Counted from the stretch's first letter, positions 54,198 through 63,509 are shown. The stretch: DNA of 64,000 nucleotides from an uncultured Chloroflexales bacterium (GCA_937918935.1 CAKZSI010000026.1:39594-103593), one strand, 5' to 3'. The notes: generated by a model from the letters alone, not told the origin. Translations and numbers: made by a program.

Positions 54198-54372
54198 CCC
54201 CTCCCAACCTTCCCCCGTCAGGAAAAGGAGCCGGACTCCCTCCCCCCGGCGGGAGGGTTGGGGAGGGGGGAGTTACCAAAAACCTTAGTCCACACAGGAC
54301 TTAGAAGGGTGCGGGGAAACCAGGTTTCTCCGCACCCCTGTCATCGTCAGGGAGGGCGAAGCCCTCCCTGAC
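54198..54372. repeat. Cluster of three palindromes (G/C-rich arm pair, family A, family B)
   Basis: CCCCCTCCCAACCTTCCCC near 54198 is roughly complementary to GGGAGGGTTGGGGAGGGGG near 54251. A family A copy at 54313-54331 has arms extending to 54309-54335. A family B hairpin GTCAGGGAGGGC-GAA-GCCCTCCCTGAC spans 54346-54372 with a perfect 12-bp stem, then ACCTTTTC, so it could terminate the zinc-ribbon transcript. Confidence 0.75.
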
Positions 54373-54389
54373 CTTTTCTGCGGGACCTT

Positions 54390-55811
54390 CTACCCCATCA
54401 GGTAGCAGTGGATGCTCTCGGCGGCGGCGCGGCCCTCGGCAATCGCCCAGACCACCAGCGACTGGCCGCGGCGCATATCACCGGCGGCGAAGACGCCGGG
54501 CACTGAGGTCATCTTGTGCTCGTCGGTGGCTACCCCGCCGCGGGGGGTCAACTCGAGCCCAAGTTGAGCGACGGGGCCACCAGGCCGCGGCCCCACGAAA
54601 CCCATCGCCAGCAACACGAGGTCGCAGGGCAGGGTAAACTCGCTGCCGGGAACGTCCTCCATGCGCGGCTGCCCGCTGGCATCGGGGGTCCAGCGCACCT
54701 CGACGGCCTCGACGGCCGTAACCTGGCCCGTCGCATCGCCGATCAGGCGACGAGTGCGAATGCTGTAGCGACGCTCGCCGCCCTCTTCGTGCGAGGAGGA
54801 CGTGCGCAGGACACGCGGCCACTCGGGCCAGGGGTTATCGGGGGCGCGCCGCAGCGGCGGCCGGGGCAGCAATTCAAACGAGGTCACCGAAGCCGCACCC
54901 TCACGCAGGGCCGTACCGACACAGTCAGCCCCGGTATCGCCGCCGCCAATCACCAGCACGTGCTTGCCCCGCGCCTCGATCGGCGCCGTGGCAAGCGGCA
55001 GACCGGCGCACCGGCGGTTCTGCTGAGCAAGGAATTCCATGGCAAAATGGACACCGCGTAACTCGCGGCCCTCAACCGCGAGGTCGCGGGGCTGCTGCGC
55101 GCCGCCGGCCAGCAGGACGGCGTCAAAGTCGCGGCGCAGTTGATCGGCTGGCACATCCACCCCGACGTTGACCCCGGCCTGGAAGACCACCCCTTCGGCC
55201 TCCAACTGCGCCAGACGCCGATCGAGGACCCACTTCTCCAGCTTGAAGTCGGGGATGCCGTAGCGCAGCAAGCCGCCAATGCGATCATCGCGCTCAAAGA
55301 CCGTCACCGCATGGCCCTTGCGACGCAGTTGCTGCGCCGCGGCCAGGCCCGCCGGCCCCGAGCCGACAATCGCCACACGCTTGCCGGTCAGGCGGTGCGG
55401 AGGTTGGGGCCGCACCAGCCCGTGCTCAAAGCCCCACTCGATGATCCGCAACTCAACCATACGGATGGACACCGGCTCAAAAGAGAGGGCGAGGGAGCAG
55501 GAACCTTCGCAGAGGGCCGGGCAGAGGTGGCCAGTAAACTCTGGGAAGTTGTTATCGCGGTGCAGTTGCGCCAGGGCCTCTTCCCAGTTGCCCTCGGTCA
55601 CGCGATCGTTCCACCATGGAATGAAATTGCCCACGGGACAGGCAATGTGACAGTAGGGAATGCCGCAGTCCATACAACGCGCGGCCTGGACCCGCACCTC
55701 GGCGTCAGTCGGCGGCTCGTAGACATCGTGATAATCTTGTAGCCGTTCGGCAACCGGTCGCGCGCGCCACTCCTGGCGCCCGTACTTCAAGAACCCTTCA
55801 ATTTCACCCAT
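54390..55811 (-). CDS. gltD: Glutamate synthase small subunit-type NADPH oxidoreductase
   Basis: 473 residues from [15 protein letters not shown]. The N-terminus holds the iron-sulfur cysteines [20 protein letters not shown] and [13 protein letters not shown]. Two Rossmann folds follow: FAD-binding [20 protein letters not shown] and NADPH-binding [17 protein letters not shown]. The C-terminal FAD motif is [21 protein letters not shown]. These are the complete set for GltD, which passes NADPH electrons to the GltB large subunit in glutamate synthesis. gltB is not in the window. The enzyme could also serve another partner, since GltD-like subunits are shared by several complexes, but length and motif order favour true GltD. 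Confidence 0.92.
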   Translation of the reverse strand: MGEIEGFLKYGRQEWRARPVAERLQDYHDVYEPPTDAEVRVQAARCMDCGIPYCHIACPVGNFIPWWNDRVTEGNWEEALAQLHRDNNFPEFTGHLCPALCEGSCSLALSFEPVSIRMVELRIIEWGFEHGLVRPQPPHRLTGKRVAIVGSGPAGLAAAQQLRRKGHAVTVFERDDRIGGLLRYGIPDFKLEKWVLDRRLAQLEAEGVVFQAGVNVGVDVPADQLRRDFDAVLLAGGAQQPRDLAVEGRELRGVHFAMEFLAQQNRRCAGLPLATAPIEARGKHVLVIGGGDTGADCVGTALREGAASVTSFELLPRPPLRRAPDNPWPEWPRVLRTSSSHEEGGERRYSIRTRRLIGDATGQVTAVEAVEVRWTPDASGQPRMEDVPGSEFTLPCDLVLLAMGFVGPRPGGPVAQLGLELTPRGGVATDEHKMTSVPGVFAAGDMRRGQSLVVWAIAEGRAAAESIHCYLMG

Positions 55812-56229
55812 CGGAGACCTGCCTCTCGTTTCCGGAGCGTGTACAGCTATGTCTGGGAGGGTTACGCCCTCCCCAACGTTCTCGCAGGGCGGAGCGCGAG
55901 GAACCTCAAGCTCCCCTGGCACACGCTCAATTGCGCTACCGGGTTTCTATGCGGACGGGGCGCGGCGTTGCTGTCCGTGGGGGTTCAACCCGGCGGGGGC
56001 GCGGCATTGCGCCCCACAGGCGGTATGTGTGCCGGGATGGGAAGAATCTACGCTTTCCGGGGATTATCTGGGGTATGAGGCTCGCAACCGGGGCTTAGAC
56101 TATGGCAACCAATTGGGGATTTTGGATTCCGGATTTTGGATCAGGTGATAGGGAAGAGGATAATCGCCAGACCTCACCAGGAAGCCATTCCGGCAATCCA
56201 AAATCTACAATCTACAATCTACAATCGCA
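55812..56229. other. Intergenic region with family B hairpin and short direct repeats
   Basis: 418 bp. A GGGAGGG...CCCTCCC stem spans 55855-55873. Two similar GGGGCGCGGCRTTGC words occur near 55958 and 55999. Three tandem ATCTACA words lie near 56206-56222, just beyond the cNMP-protein stop. The gltD promoter should lie here, but no clear boxes were found. Confidence 0.5.
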
Positions 56230-56721
56230 TCACCGGGCGGCACCGGCCAGGGCCTCCAGGTGCAGATCCTGGATGCGGTCGCGGGCGATCTGGGCCACGC
56301 GCAGGAGCAACTGGCAGCCGAAGGACGGATCGCTTTCGATACGCTGGCGCAGCGCGGCGGCGTCAAGGGCCACCACCCGGCTGTCCTCGGCGGCCACGAC
56401 GTTCGAGGTGGCCTGGCAGGGCGGCACCAGGGCCGACCAGGCGAAGATCTCACTGGGACGCACCACGCTAAGGGTGATCTCGCGGGCCTGCCCCGCCGGC
56501 GGCGGGAGCACCGAACGGCTGCCCTTCTCGGGCAGGGTCAGCGTAACCTCCACGCTGCCATCCAGCACCAGGTAGAGATAGCGTAACTCCTCGCCCTCAT
56601 TGCAGAAGCGATGGCCGCCAGAGACCTCCATCTCCTCGGCAGCCATGGCGAGGGTCGTCAACTGGTCGGGGGTAAAACCGGCGAAAAACGGATAGCGGCG
56701 CAGAAGCTCCGGGGATACCAT
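56230..56721 (-). CDS. Cyclic-nucleotide-binding-domain protein without DNA-binding domain
   Basis: 163 residues, start after a perfect AGGAGGATTGT. The protein is one cNMP-binding domain: PFFAGFTPDQLTTLA, GGHRFCNEGEELRYLYLVLDGSVEVTL, VRPSEIFAWSALVPPCQATSNVVA and VVALDAAALRQRIESDP. The phosphate-cassette region GEIFGE/A--RA is replaced by SEIFAWSALVPPCQATS, so cAMP binding is doubtful. No helix-turn-helix follows, so it is not a Crp/Fnr regulator. It is the last gene downstream of the hydrogenase maturation protease (69-bp gap). It may sense or stabilise the hydrogenase complex. Confidence 0.82.
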   Translation of the reverse strand: MVSPELLRRYPFFAGFTPDQLTTLAMAAEEMEVSGGHRFCNEGEELRYLYLVLDGSVEVTLTLPEKGSRSVLPPPAGQAREITLSVVRPSEIFAWSALVPPCQATSNVVAAEDSRVVALDAAALRQRIESDPSFGCQLLLRVAQIARDRIQDLHLEALAGAAR

Positions 56722-56768
56722 ACAATCCTCCTGTTGTTGTTGCCTGCCCCCGGGGCGTGTGGAGGTGT

Positions 56769-56808
56769 GGAGGTGTGGAAAGTTACACCTTCACACTTCC
56801 ACACCTCC
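56769..56808. repeat. Family C hairpin at 3' end of maturation protease gene
   Basis: GGAGGTGTGGAA (56769-56780) pairs exactly with TTCCACACCTCC (56797-56808). An extra GGAGGTGT unit precedes it. The right arm lies inside the last codons of the protease gene. Confidence 0.65.
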
Positions 56809-57282
56809 GGGCGCCAGCACCTCGGCCAGCACCGCGTTCACCGCGGCGGGGATGGCCGCGGCGACCGGCGGGGTCGGTTCATCGCCAAAGTCGAGCACCT
56901 CGGTGACGGTAATGGCGTAGATGACGATCTCCGCCGGCAACGGCAGCCCCATCTGCCGGCCCAGATCCAGGGCCACCCCCAGGCTGGTGTCGTGGGGCGA
57001 GACGCTGCGCTCGGTGGGGCTGAGGGCCTGCACGTCGCGCAGGCTTAGCCGGAGGAGACTGCCAGGGGCCTGGTCGCCGCGGCAGAGGGCATCGATCAGA
57101 ATGGCGCGGTCGTAGCCGATCAGCATTTCCATCAGCGCCAGGCCGCCGAGTGAGGCCGTCTCGACCACGACCGGGTGCTCGCGGCGCGGGGCGAGGGCGG
57201 CGCGTACCTCCTCGGCCACGCGCACGCCCACGCTGTCATCGGTGAGGATGGGGTTGCCGAGACCAAGGACCAGGGTACGCAT
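56791..57282 (-). CDS. [NiFe] hydrogenase maturation protease
   Basis: 163 residues from MRTLVLGLGNPILTDD. The opening LGLGNPILTDDSVGVRVAEEV carries the conserved acidic nickel-sensing residue of HyaD/HycI-type proteases. Further blocks are VVETASLGGLALMEMLIGYDRAILIDAL and VSPHDTSLGVALDLG, with the conserved His. These enzymes bind the nickel of the precursor large subunit and cut its C-terminal tail. The large subunit encoded just upstream still has such a tail, so enzyme and substrate are encoded side by side. The gap contains a family C-like hairpin. Confidence 0.92.
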   Translation of the reverse strand: MRTLVLGLGNPILTDDSVGVRVAEEVRAALAPRREHPVVVETASLGGLALMEMLIGYDRAILIDALCRGDQAPGSLLRLSLRDVQALSPTERSVSPHDTSLGVALDLGRQMGLPLPAEIVIYAITVTEVLDFGDEPTPPVAAAIPAAVNAVLAEVLAPGGVEV

Positions 57283-57344
57283 GACGAATCTCTTTCCTCT
57301 GTGGAGATGTGTGTAGAGCTGTTTTTCTCCCACACCTCCACACT

Positions 57345-58838
57345 TCACCCGATCCCCTGGCTGAGGCGTCGCACCTCGGCCCCCCGGGCGTCGCGAATGA
57401 CCACCTCCAGGGGCATCTGGCCGGGCAGGGCGTGGGTCGCGCAGCCGAAGCAGGGGTCGTAGGCGCGGAAGCCCATCTCGATGCGGTTGAGCAGCCCCTC
57501 GGTGATCACCGTGCCTTTCTGGATCAGGCCCTGGGCGGCCTTCTTCACCGACATGGCGATGGGGGCGTAGTTGTTGGTGGTGCCGACGATCAGATTGACC
57601 CGGGTGAGGATGCCGCGCTCATCGGTCCAGTAGTGATGGGTCAGGGTGCCGCGAGGGGCCTCGACCGAGCCGACGCCCTCGGTGGGGATGGCGGTGATGG
57701 GCGCGCGCACCTCGGGATCGGTGATCTGGGGGTCGCTGGCCAGTTCGAGCATGCGTTCGGCGGCGTAGAGCAATTCCACCAGGCGCGCCCAGTGCGTCGC
57801 CAGGCGATAGTGGACGGGCTGGTAGCGCCCGTTGGCGCCACGCTTGCTGCCCAGGGTTTCGTAGAACTTCTCGTAGGCTTCCTGGGCCCGGGGCGTGGCC
57901 ATGCCATCGGCGGCGTTGAGCCGCGAGAGGGGCGTGGCACAGTAGACGCCGCTGTCCTTACCGTCCACCAGCCCCTTCCAGCCGATGGCCTTGAGGTAGG
58001 GGAACTTCAGGTAGGTCCAGCTCTCGCAGTGCTCGGCGATGTGGCTGGCGTACTCGCGCGGGTGGTACTTGAGAAACTCGACACCTTCGGGATCGACCAC
58101 GCGGATCATGCCATCGTAGAAATTAACGCGGTTGTTGGCGTCCACCGTGCCCATGGAATAGGTGCGATGGGTAAAGGTATCGGAGAGGATGAGCTCGACG
58201 TACTGGGGGTTGCCGAGCACCAGGTCCTCGAACAGCTTGAGGCTGAAGAGGGCGAAGTCAACATTCTGGCGTGCAGCCTCTTCGATGCCCTCGCGATCGG
58301 CGGGCGCGAGGGGCCGGCTCCAACCGCCGGGGAGGGCAGCGACGGGGTGCACGCCACGACCGCCGAGCAGTTTGATGACCTGGTGGTTGCGAATACGGGC
58401 ATCAATCACCTGCTTGCCGATTTCGAGGCCCACCTTGCGCACCACACCGAGGATGTTGCGCTCGGCGGGGGGAGCATCGGGGCCCATCACAAAGTCGGGG
58501 CCGGCCAGGGCGTAGAAGTGAGTAGTGTGGTCGGCCACGTAGAAGGCCGAGTAGAGTAGTTCGCGGAGCTTCTTCGCCGCGGGTGGTGGCTCGACCTTGA
58601 ACAGGTCGTCGAGGGCCCTGGCGGAGGCCATGTGGTGGGCCTCGGGGCACACGCCGCAGATGCGGTCGGTGATGCGGGGCATCTCTTCGGCGGGGCGGCC
58701 CACGCAGAACTGCTCGAACCCGCGCAACTCGGGGACGATGAAGTAGGCGTTGGCCACATCGCCCTCATCGTTGAGGAAGATCTCGATCCGGCCGTGGCCC
58801 TCCAGGCGGGTGACGGGGTCGATCGCGATCCGTTTCAT
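57345..58838 (-). CDS. mvhA: [NiFe] hydrogenase large subunit (MvhA-like)
   Basis: 497 residues from MKRIAIDPVTRLEGHG; AAGGAGGCGCCC precedes this ATG. The nickel-iron site cysteines are in RICGVC (59-64) and DPCFGCATH (461-469), so all four ligands are present. After His469 comes a 28-residue extension (ALPGQMPLEV...), the part removed by the maturation protease. Length and neighbours (MvhG, MvhD, HdrA) place it in the F420-non-reducing, methyl-viologen-reducing type (group 3). Soluble; it splits or makes H2 and exchanges electrons through MvhG and MvhD with HdrA. Its start lies 11 bp after the MvhG stop. Confidence 0.95.
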   Translation of the reverse strand: MKRIAIDPVTRLEGHGRIEIFLNDEGDVANAYFIVPELRGFEQFCVGRPAEEMPRITDRICGVCPEAHHMASARALDDLFKVEPPPAAKKLRELLYSAFYVADHTTHFYALAGPDFVMGPDAPPAERNILGVVRKVGLEIGKQVIDARIRNHQVIKLLGGRGVHPVAALPGGWSRPLAPADREGIEEAARQNVDFALFSLKLFEDLVLGNPQYVELILSDTFTHRTYSMGTVDANNRVNFYDGMIRVVDPEGVEFLKYHPREYASHIAEHCESWTYLKFPYLKAIGWKGLVDGKDSGVYCATPLSRLNAADGMATPRAQEAYEKFYETLGSKRGANGRYQPVHYRLATHWARLVELLYAAERMLELASDPQITDPEVRAPITAIPTEGVGSVEAPRGTLTHHYWTDERGILTRVNLIVGTTNNYAPIAMSVKKAAQGLIQKGTVITEGLLNRIEMGFRAYDPCFGCATHALPGQMPLEVVIRDARGAEVRRLSQGIG

Positions 58839-58849
58839 GGGCGCCTCCT

Positions 58850-59848
58850 TCATGCGGGGTCATCGGCGACGCGGGCGCGCCGCAGTAACGAGTGGGCCAG
58901 ACTGAAGCGGTAGAAGGTGCCGGCCGGGTCAACCAGGGTATCCATCACCGCGGCGATTTCCTGGGCCTGCACGTGCTCATCGAGGTGCGAGCCGCCCGCG
59001 GCCACTACCGAGGCGACCGCGGCGAGCATACGCGCGCCCTGGTCCTGGCCGTCGAGCGGGCCATAACAGCCCTCGCAGCGCATGCCAACCTGGGGACAGA
59101 GGGCGCCGCAGCCGCTGCGAGTGGCCGGCCCCATGCAGACCAGTCCCTGCTCAAGCAAACAGATCCCTGGCTCGGGAACGATCTCGTAGGGGCGATAAAA
59201 TCGAGTGATTTGCTTGACGTTCTTCGCCAGGGGGCACTCCTCGCAGAGGGCCACATGACCGGCGCCGATGATCGTTCCACCGGGGGCCGGGAGGGGCGTA
59301 CCCGTGAGCACTGCGCGCAGCACTGCGGCGATCTGGCGCGCCTCCGGGGGGCAGCCGGGGATGATATAGTCCACCGGCACCACCTGGTCGAGCGGGCGCA
59401 CCGTCTCGTAGAGCACGGGGATGTGGATCTCGCCTTCGGGCACCTGCGTGACCGGCCGGGGCGCCCGGGTACGGCTCTCGTCGGTAGTCAGGCTATCGGT
59501 GTAGACAGTGCGCATAGTGGCCGCATTCGTGGTCAGGTTAGCCAGGCCGGGGGCGCAGCCCTCGTAGGCGCAGGAACCGAAGGCCACCAGGGTTTTCGAC
59601 TTGCGGCGCAGCAGGCGGGCCAGTTCCTCGTTCTCCGAGTTGCGAATGGCTCCATTAAACAGGCACAGGTCAATAGAGCCATCAGGATAGCCTTCGACAT
59701 CCTGGTACTTGAAGTCGGCCACACAGGGCCAGAAGACCACATCGAAGGCGGCATCCACGTCGAGGATCAACTCGCCGACATTGAGCAGCGAGATCTCGCA
59801 GCCGCCGCACGAGGCGGCCCAGTACATTGCGAAGGTAGGCTTCGCCAT
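58850..59848 (-). CDS. mvhG: [NiFe] hydrogenase small subunit (MvhG-like)
   Basis: 332 residues, GGAGAGCACCT before the ATG. The proximal cluster cysteines appear as ASCGGCEISLL, GSCAYEGCAPG and PGCPPEA. Further Cys groups are CEECPLAK, GICLLEQGLVC and SGCGALCPQVGMRCEGCYG, enough for additional clusters. No Tat signal peptide is present, consistent with a cytoplasmic complex. It conducts electrons between the nickel-iron site and MvhD. A 112-bp gap with a hairpin separates it from mvhD, whereas it is tightly linked to mvhA. Confidence 0.93.
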   Translation of the reverse strand: MAKPTFAMYWAASCGGCEISLLNVGELILDVDAAFDVVFWPCVADFKYQDVEGYPDGSIDLCLFNGAIRNSENEELARLLRRKSKTLVAFGSCAYEGCAPGLANLTTNAATMRTVYTDSLTTDESRTRAPRPVTQVPEGEIHIPVLYETVRPLDQVVPVDYIIPGCPPEARQIAAVLRAVLTGTPLPAPGGTIIGAGHVALCEECPLAKNVKQITRFYRPYEIVPEPGICLLEQGLVCMGPATRSGCGALCPQVGMRCEGCYGPLDGQDQGARMLAAVASVVAAGGSHLDEHVQAQEIAAVMDTLVDPAGTFYRFSLAHSLLRRARVADDPA

Positions 59849-59909
59849 AGGTGCTCTCCTCTACCGGTGCGGCTGCGCCGCACGCCACCAGTATGAATAA
59901 CGTGATTTC

Positions 59910-59932
59910 CTGGGAGGGCTTTACCCTCCCAG
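59910..59932. repeat. Family B hairpin inside the hydrogenase operon
   Basis: CTGGGAGGG and CCCTCCCAG form a perfect 9-bp stem with loop CTTTA in the mvhD-mvhG gap. It may adjust the relative amount of downstream message or protect 3' ends. Confidence 0.6.
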
Positions 59933-59960
59933 ACTCTTCCATCCATGGCCTATGTTCCCC

Positions 59961-60431
59961 TCAGTCACCCATTTCCACCTCAAGGGCGTGACGGGCGACA
60001 GGTTGTTCGCCGAGCACGCGCTGGCGCCAGCGGAGGGGGCCAAGGGCGCGCAGTTGTTCGGTCATGCGGTCCACGGCCTCGGCAAGCTGCTTGCCCTCCG
60101 AGGCGGCGGCCCAGACCAGTTGCACGCGCTCGTCCTCCACACCGAACTGGCGCAGCATGGCCTTGAGCAGAGTGAAGCGCCGCAGGGCTTTGATGTTGCC
60201 TTCGACATAGTGGCACTCGCCGGGGTGGCAGCCGGCGATCAGCACGCCATCGGCGCCCTCGCGGAGGGCTTTGAGCACGAACTCCGGCTCAACGCGGGCG
60301 GTGCACATCACGCGGATGGGACGCATCGTCGGCGCGTAATGAACGCGCGCCGTGCCGGCGAGATCGGCGGCCCGGTAGGAGCACCAGTTGCAGAGAAAGC
60401 CGACGATGATGGGCTGAAACTCGTTCTCCAC
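59961..60431 (-). CDS. mvhD: Hydrogenase iron-sulfur subunit MvhD
   Basis: 156 residues from a GTG with AGGAGGTTTGCC upstream. It contains the compact [2Fe-2S] fold: FLCNWCSYRAADLAG, IRVMCTARVEPEFVLKALREGADGVLIAGCHPGECHY and ERVQLVWAAASEGKQLAEAV. The Cys residues correspond to those that bind the cluster in MvhD. It is the electron bridge between the hydrogenase (MvhAG) and HdrA. The 15-bp gap after hdrA fits one operon. Confidence 0.93.
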   Translation of the reverse strand: MENEFQPIIVGFLCNWCSYRAADLAGTARVHYAPTMRPIRVMCTARVEPEFVLKALREGADGVLIAGCHPGECHYVEGNIKALRRFTLLKAMLRQFGVEDERVQLVWAAASEGKQLAEAVDRMTEQLRALGPLRWRQRVLGEQPVARHALEVEMGD

Positions 60432-60446
60432 GGCAAACCTCCTAAC

Positions 60447-62513
60447 CTACTGCGGCTCCAGCCAGAGCACCTCGGGCTGGCGCGCGTCCCACAGAATGCC
60501 CTCGATCTGCGCGAGCACCTGGTCGCGGGTGAAGTGCGCCCCGCTGATCGCCGCGCTGGGACAGGCGGCCACACAGGCGCCGCATCCCTGGCAGAGGGCG
60601 GTAATCACCTCGGAGACTTTGCGATCCTCGTGGAAGGTAATCGCGTGGTAGGGGCAGAGGGTGTTGCAGATACGGCAACCCGAGCAACTCGCGGCGTCAA
60701 TACTGGCGCGCACCGGCTCCATCTTCATCACTCGCTGGCCGATCATGCCGGCCACCCGCGCCGCCGCCGCCGACCCCTGGGCCACCGACTCGGGAATGGC
60801 CTTGGGTCCCTGGCAGGCCCCGGCCACCAGAATGCCCTCGGTCATTGTCACCACCGGGTCGAGTTTGGCATGGCGCTCGGTGAACCAGCCATCGTAGTCG
60901 CACCCCAACCCGAAGAGGGCGGCGACCTGGCGAGCGTCCTTGCGCGACTCCATGCCGGCCATCAGAATGACCATATCCACGGGGATGCGCCGCTGCTTGC
61001 CGATCAGCGTATCCTCGACCTGGATAATCAACTGGCCCTCTTCGCCGGGGCCACGGGCGGCATCGGTGACCTCGGCCACGCGCCCGCGGATAAAGTGCGT
61101 ACTTTCAGAGAGCACCCGATGGTAAAACTCCTCGTAGTGCTTGCCCGAGGCGCGAATGTCTATGTAGAAGTTGAACACCTCGGCCTCGGGCACCCGCTCG
61201 TGGACCAGGTGGGCGAACTTGAGGGCGGCCATGCAGCAGGCCCGCGAGCAGTACTCGTGGTAGTTTTTGTCGCGCGAGCCGACGCAGTGAATGATGCCGA
61301 TGCGCTTCGGCACGGTGACCCCGTCGCGCAGCACCACACGGCCCGCGGTCGGCCCGGCGGCGTTGACCATGCGCTCGAACTCCATGCTGGTGAAGACATT
61401 GGCCAGGCGCCCGTAGCCGTACTGGGGCACGCGGCGAGCGTCGAACTGCTCATAGCCGGTGGCCAGGATGATGTTGCCGACCTCCAGATCGACGATCTGA
61501 TCCTTCTGATTGAAATCAATCGCATCGGTGGGGCAGACGATCTCGCAGGCCCGGCACTTGCCGCGCTGGAAGAATGTGCAATTGGCGGTGTCGATCACCG
61601 GATACTTGGGCACGGCCTGGGGGAAGTTACGGTAGACCGCCTTGCGGTAGCCCAGGCCCACCTCAAAGTTCTGGTCAATAATGCGCACCGGACACTTCTC
61701 GACGCAGGTGCCGCAGCCGGTGCACAGATCCTCCTTGATGTAGCGGGCCTTCTTCCGTACACGCACCGTGAAGTTACCCACGTAGCCGTGGACAGCGATG
61801 ACCTCGCTCCAGGTCATCAAGGTAATGTTGGGATGGTTGGCCACATCAACCATCTTGGGAGTGAGGATGCAGGCGGCACAGTCGAGGGTGGGGAAGGTCT
61901 TATCGAGCTTGGCCATATGGCCGCCGATGGACGAATCGCGCTCGACCAGGTAGACGTGGTAGCCGGCATTGGCCAGTTCAAGGGCCGCAGTGAGGCCGGC
62001 GATGCCGCCGCCGACGACCAGGGTGTTGGGATTGATGTCCACGTAGAGCGGCTCCAGTGGTTGCTGGTGCACGGCGCGGTCAACGGCGCCCTTGACCTGG
62101 GCCCTGGCCTTCTGTGTGGCCGCCTCGCGATCATCAGTGGCCCACGAGCCCATCTCGCGGATGTTGGCCATCTCGAAGAGATAGGGGTTCAGGCCGGCGC
62201 GCTGGCAGGCGCTGCGGAAGGTCTTCTCGTGCATATGGGGCGAGCAGGCGGCCACCACGACGCGGTTGAGGCCGAGCTGCTGAATATCCTGCTCGATCAA
62301 CTCCTGCCCCAGGCTGGAACACATAAACTTGTAGTCGCGAGCCACGACGACGTTGGGCTGCTCGCCGGCCCACCTGGCGACCTCTTCGACCGCCACGGTA
62401 TTGGCGATGTTATGGCCGCAGTGGCAGACGTACACGCCAACGCGCTCGCCGTGCCCGGCATCCGGCGTCGCATGGGGGTCATGCCGGGCGCGATTGGGGG
62501 TCTCGGCGCTCAT
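60447..62513 (-). CDS. hdrA: Heterodisulfide reductase subunit A (flavin, electron-bifurcating type)
   Basis: 688 residues. The N-terminus has VYVCHCGHNIANTV. It continues with VVVAACSPHMHEKTFR and the FAD-binding LVVGGGIAGLTAALELANAGY (about 165-185) and LDCAACILTPKM. Ferredoxin motifs follow: CTGCGTCVEKCPV and CRACEIVCPTDAID. Near the C-terminus are CSGCRICNTLCPYHAI and CQGCGACVAACPSAAI. HdrA carries the FAD that splits electron pairs from H2 between ferredoxin and a disulfide in methanogens. Here it is flanked by hdrB (3-bp gap) and mvhD. The ferredoxin motifs and FAD sites are complete. The acceptor disulfide in this organism is unknown. Confidence 0.94.
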   Translation of the reverse strand: MSAETPNRARHDPHATPDAGHGERVGVYVCHCGHNIANTVAVEEVARWAGEQPNVVVARDYKFMCSSLGQELIEQDIQQLGLNRVVVAACSPHMHEKTFRSACQRAGLNPYLFEMANIREMGSWATDDREAATQKARAQVKGAVDRAVHQQPLEPLYVDINPNTLVVGGGIAGLTAALELANAGYHVYLVERDSSIGGHMAKLDKTFPTLDCAACILTPKMVDVANHPNITLMTWSEVIAVHGYVGNFTVRVRKKARYIKEDLCTGCGTCVEKCPVRIIDQNFEVGLGYRKAVYRNFPQAVPKYPVIDTANCTFFQRGKCRACEIVCPTDAIDFNQKDQIVDLEVGNIILATGYEQFDARRVPQYGYGRLANVFTSMEFERMVNAAGPTAGRVVLRDGVTVPKRIGIIHCVGSRDKNYHEYCSRACCMAALKFAHLVHERVPEAEVFNFYIDIRASGKHYEEFYHRVLSESTHFIRGRVAEVTDAARGPGEEGQLIIQVEDTLIGKQRRIPVDMVILMAGMESRKDARQVAALFGLGCDYDGWFTERHAKLDPVVTMTEGILVAGACQGPKAIPESVAQGSAAAARVAGMIGQRVMKMEPVRASIDAASCSGCRICNTLCPYHAITFHEDRKVSEVITALCQGCGACVAACPSAAISGAHFTRDQVLAQIEGILWDARQPEVLWLEPQ

Positions 62514-62516
62514 AGA

Positions 62517-63509
62517 CTATTCCTCCTCCGGCATCTGCGGAAGCGGCAGGCTCTGGTCGCCGCGGCGCGGCTTCCGTCTGGGGGCAGCCTCAGCCGCAGC
62601 GGGCGCGGCGGCGCCGATCTTCGCCAGGGCCGGGCGGGCGTCAATAAACTCCTTGCCGATGCCCACTGCGGCGGGCGACAGGCCAAAGGCCAGCCCCATC
62701 AACTGGGTGAAGAAGAGAATGGGGATGCGGTACTCCGTGCCGAACAGACCGTTCACGCTCTCCTGGAAGGCATCGAGGTTCAACTGGCACATCGGGCAGA
62801 GGGTGACGATCATGTCGGCCTGGTAGTCGGCGGCGTTCTTGAGCAGACGGCGGATCAACTCCAGGGCCACGTCGCGGCTGATCTGGGTCATATGCCCGCC
62901 ACAGCAGTGGGCCTTGAGCGGAAAATCCACCACCGTGGCCCCGAGGGTGCGCATGAGCCGGTCAAGGGAGGTGGGATACTCGGGGTCATCGAAGCGCCCC
63001 TGGAAGCCAGGGCGCACCACCAGACAGCCATAGTAGGGCGCGACGCGCAACCCGTGCAGGGGCCGGCGCACCCGGGCGGCCACCTTCTCGTACCCCACAT
63101 CGTTGACCATCACATCGAGCAGGTGGCGCACCCGCAGGCTGCCGGGTTCGTAACTCAACCCGCCAGCGGCCAGAGCGTTGTTCACATCGCTGGCCAGGGC
63201 CGGCGACTCGCTCAGATAGTGTTCCACCTTGCTCAGGTTGAGATAACAGGCGCTGCAGGGGGCTACTAGCTGGCCCTGCGAGGCGCCGTTGGAACCTGTG
63301 GTCTGGCGTGCGGCCAGGGCCAGGTTACGGCTGACAAGGGCGTAGGCCCGCAGCCGATTGACGGCGATGAACTCCGTCGCCCCGCAACAGTTCCAATCAT
63401 CAACTTCGGCAAACTCAACCCCCAACTGTGCGGCCACCGCCATCAGCGACGTGTGGTACGCGCCAGCATTGCGCTCCAACGAGCAGCCTGGATAGTAGCC
63501 GTAGCGCAT
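62517..63509 (-). CDS. hdrB: Heterodisulfide reductase subunit B (two CCG domains)
   Basis: 330 residues from MRYGYYPGCSLERN; GGGGGAGGCCT upstream favours this ATG over one five codons earlier. Two complete CCG domains are visible: YPGCSLERN ... WNCCGATEF ... APCSACYLN and YYGCLVVRP ... AHCCGGHM ... LCPMCQLN. These bind the two noncubane iron-sulfur clusters that cleave a disulfide in methanogen HdrB. The C-terminus has an added Ala/Pro/Arg-rich tail (residues 290-330) absent from archaeal HdrB. No HdrD-type fusion is present. Confidence 0.94.
   Translation of the reverse strand: MRYGYYPGCSLERNAGAYHTSLMAVAAQLGVEFAEVDDWNCCGATEFIAVNRLRAYALVSRNLALAARQTTGSNGASQGQLVAPCSACYLNLSKVEHYLSESPALASDVNNALAAGGLSYEPGSLRVRHLLDVMVNDVGYEKVAARVRRPLHGLRVAPYYGCLVVRPGFQGRFDDPEYPTSLDRLMRTLGATVVDFPLKAHCCGGHMTQISRDVALELIRRLLKNAADYQADMIVTLCPMCQLNLDAFQESVNGLFGTEYRIPILFFTQLMGLAFGLSPAAVGIGKEFIDARPALAKIGAAAPAAAEAAPRRKPRRGDQSLPLPQMPEEE

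Noticed and set aside
59952..63269. Very long open frame (about 1100 codons) on the + strand opposite the Hdr/Mvh genes
   Set aside because: It is antisense to genes with complete catalytic motifs and is explained by GC-rich third codon positions; the predicted protein is His/Gly/Ala-rich with no motif or ribosome site.
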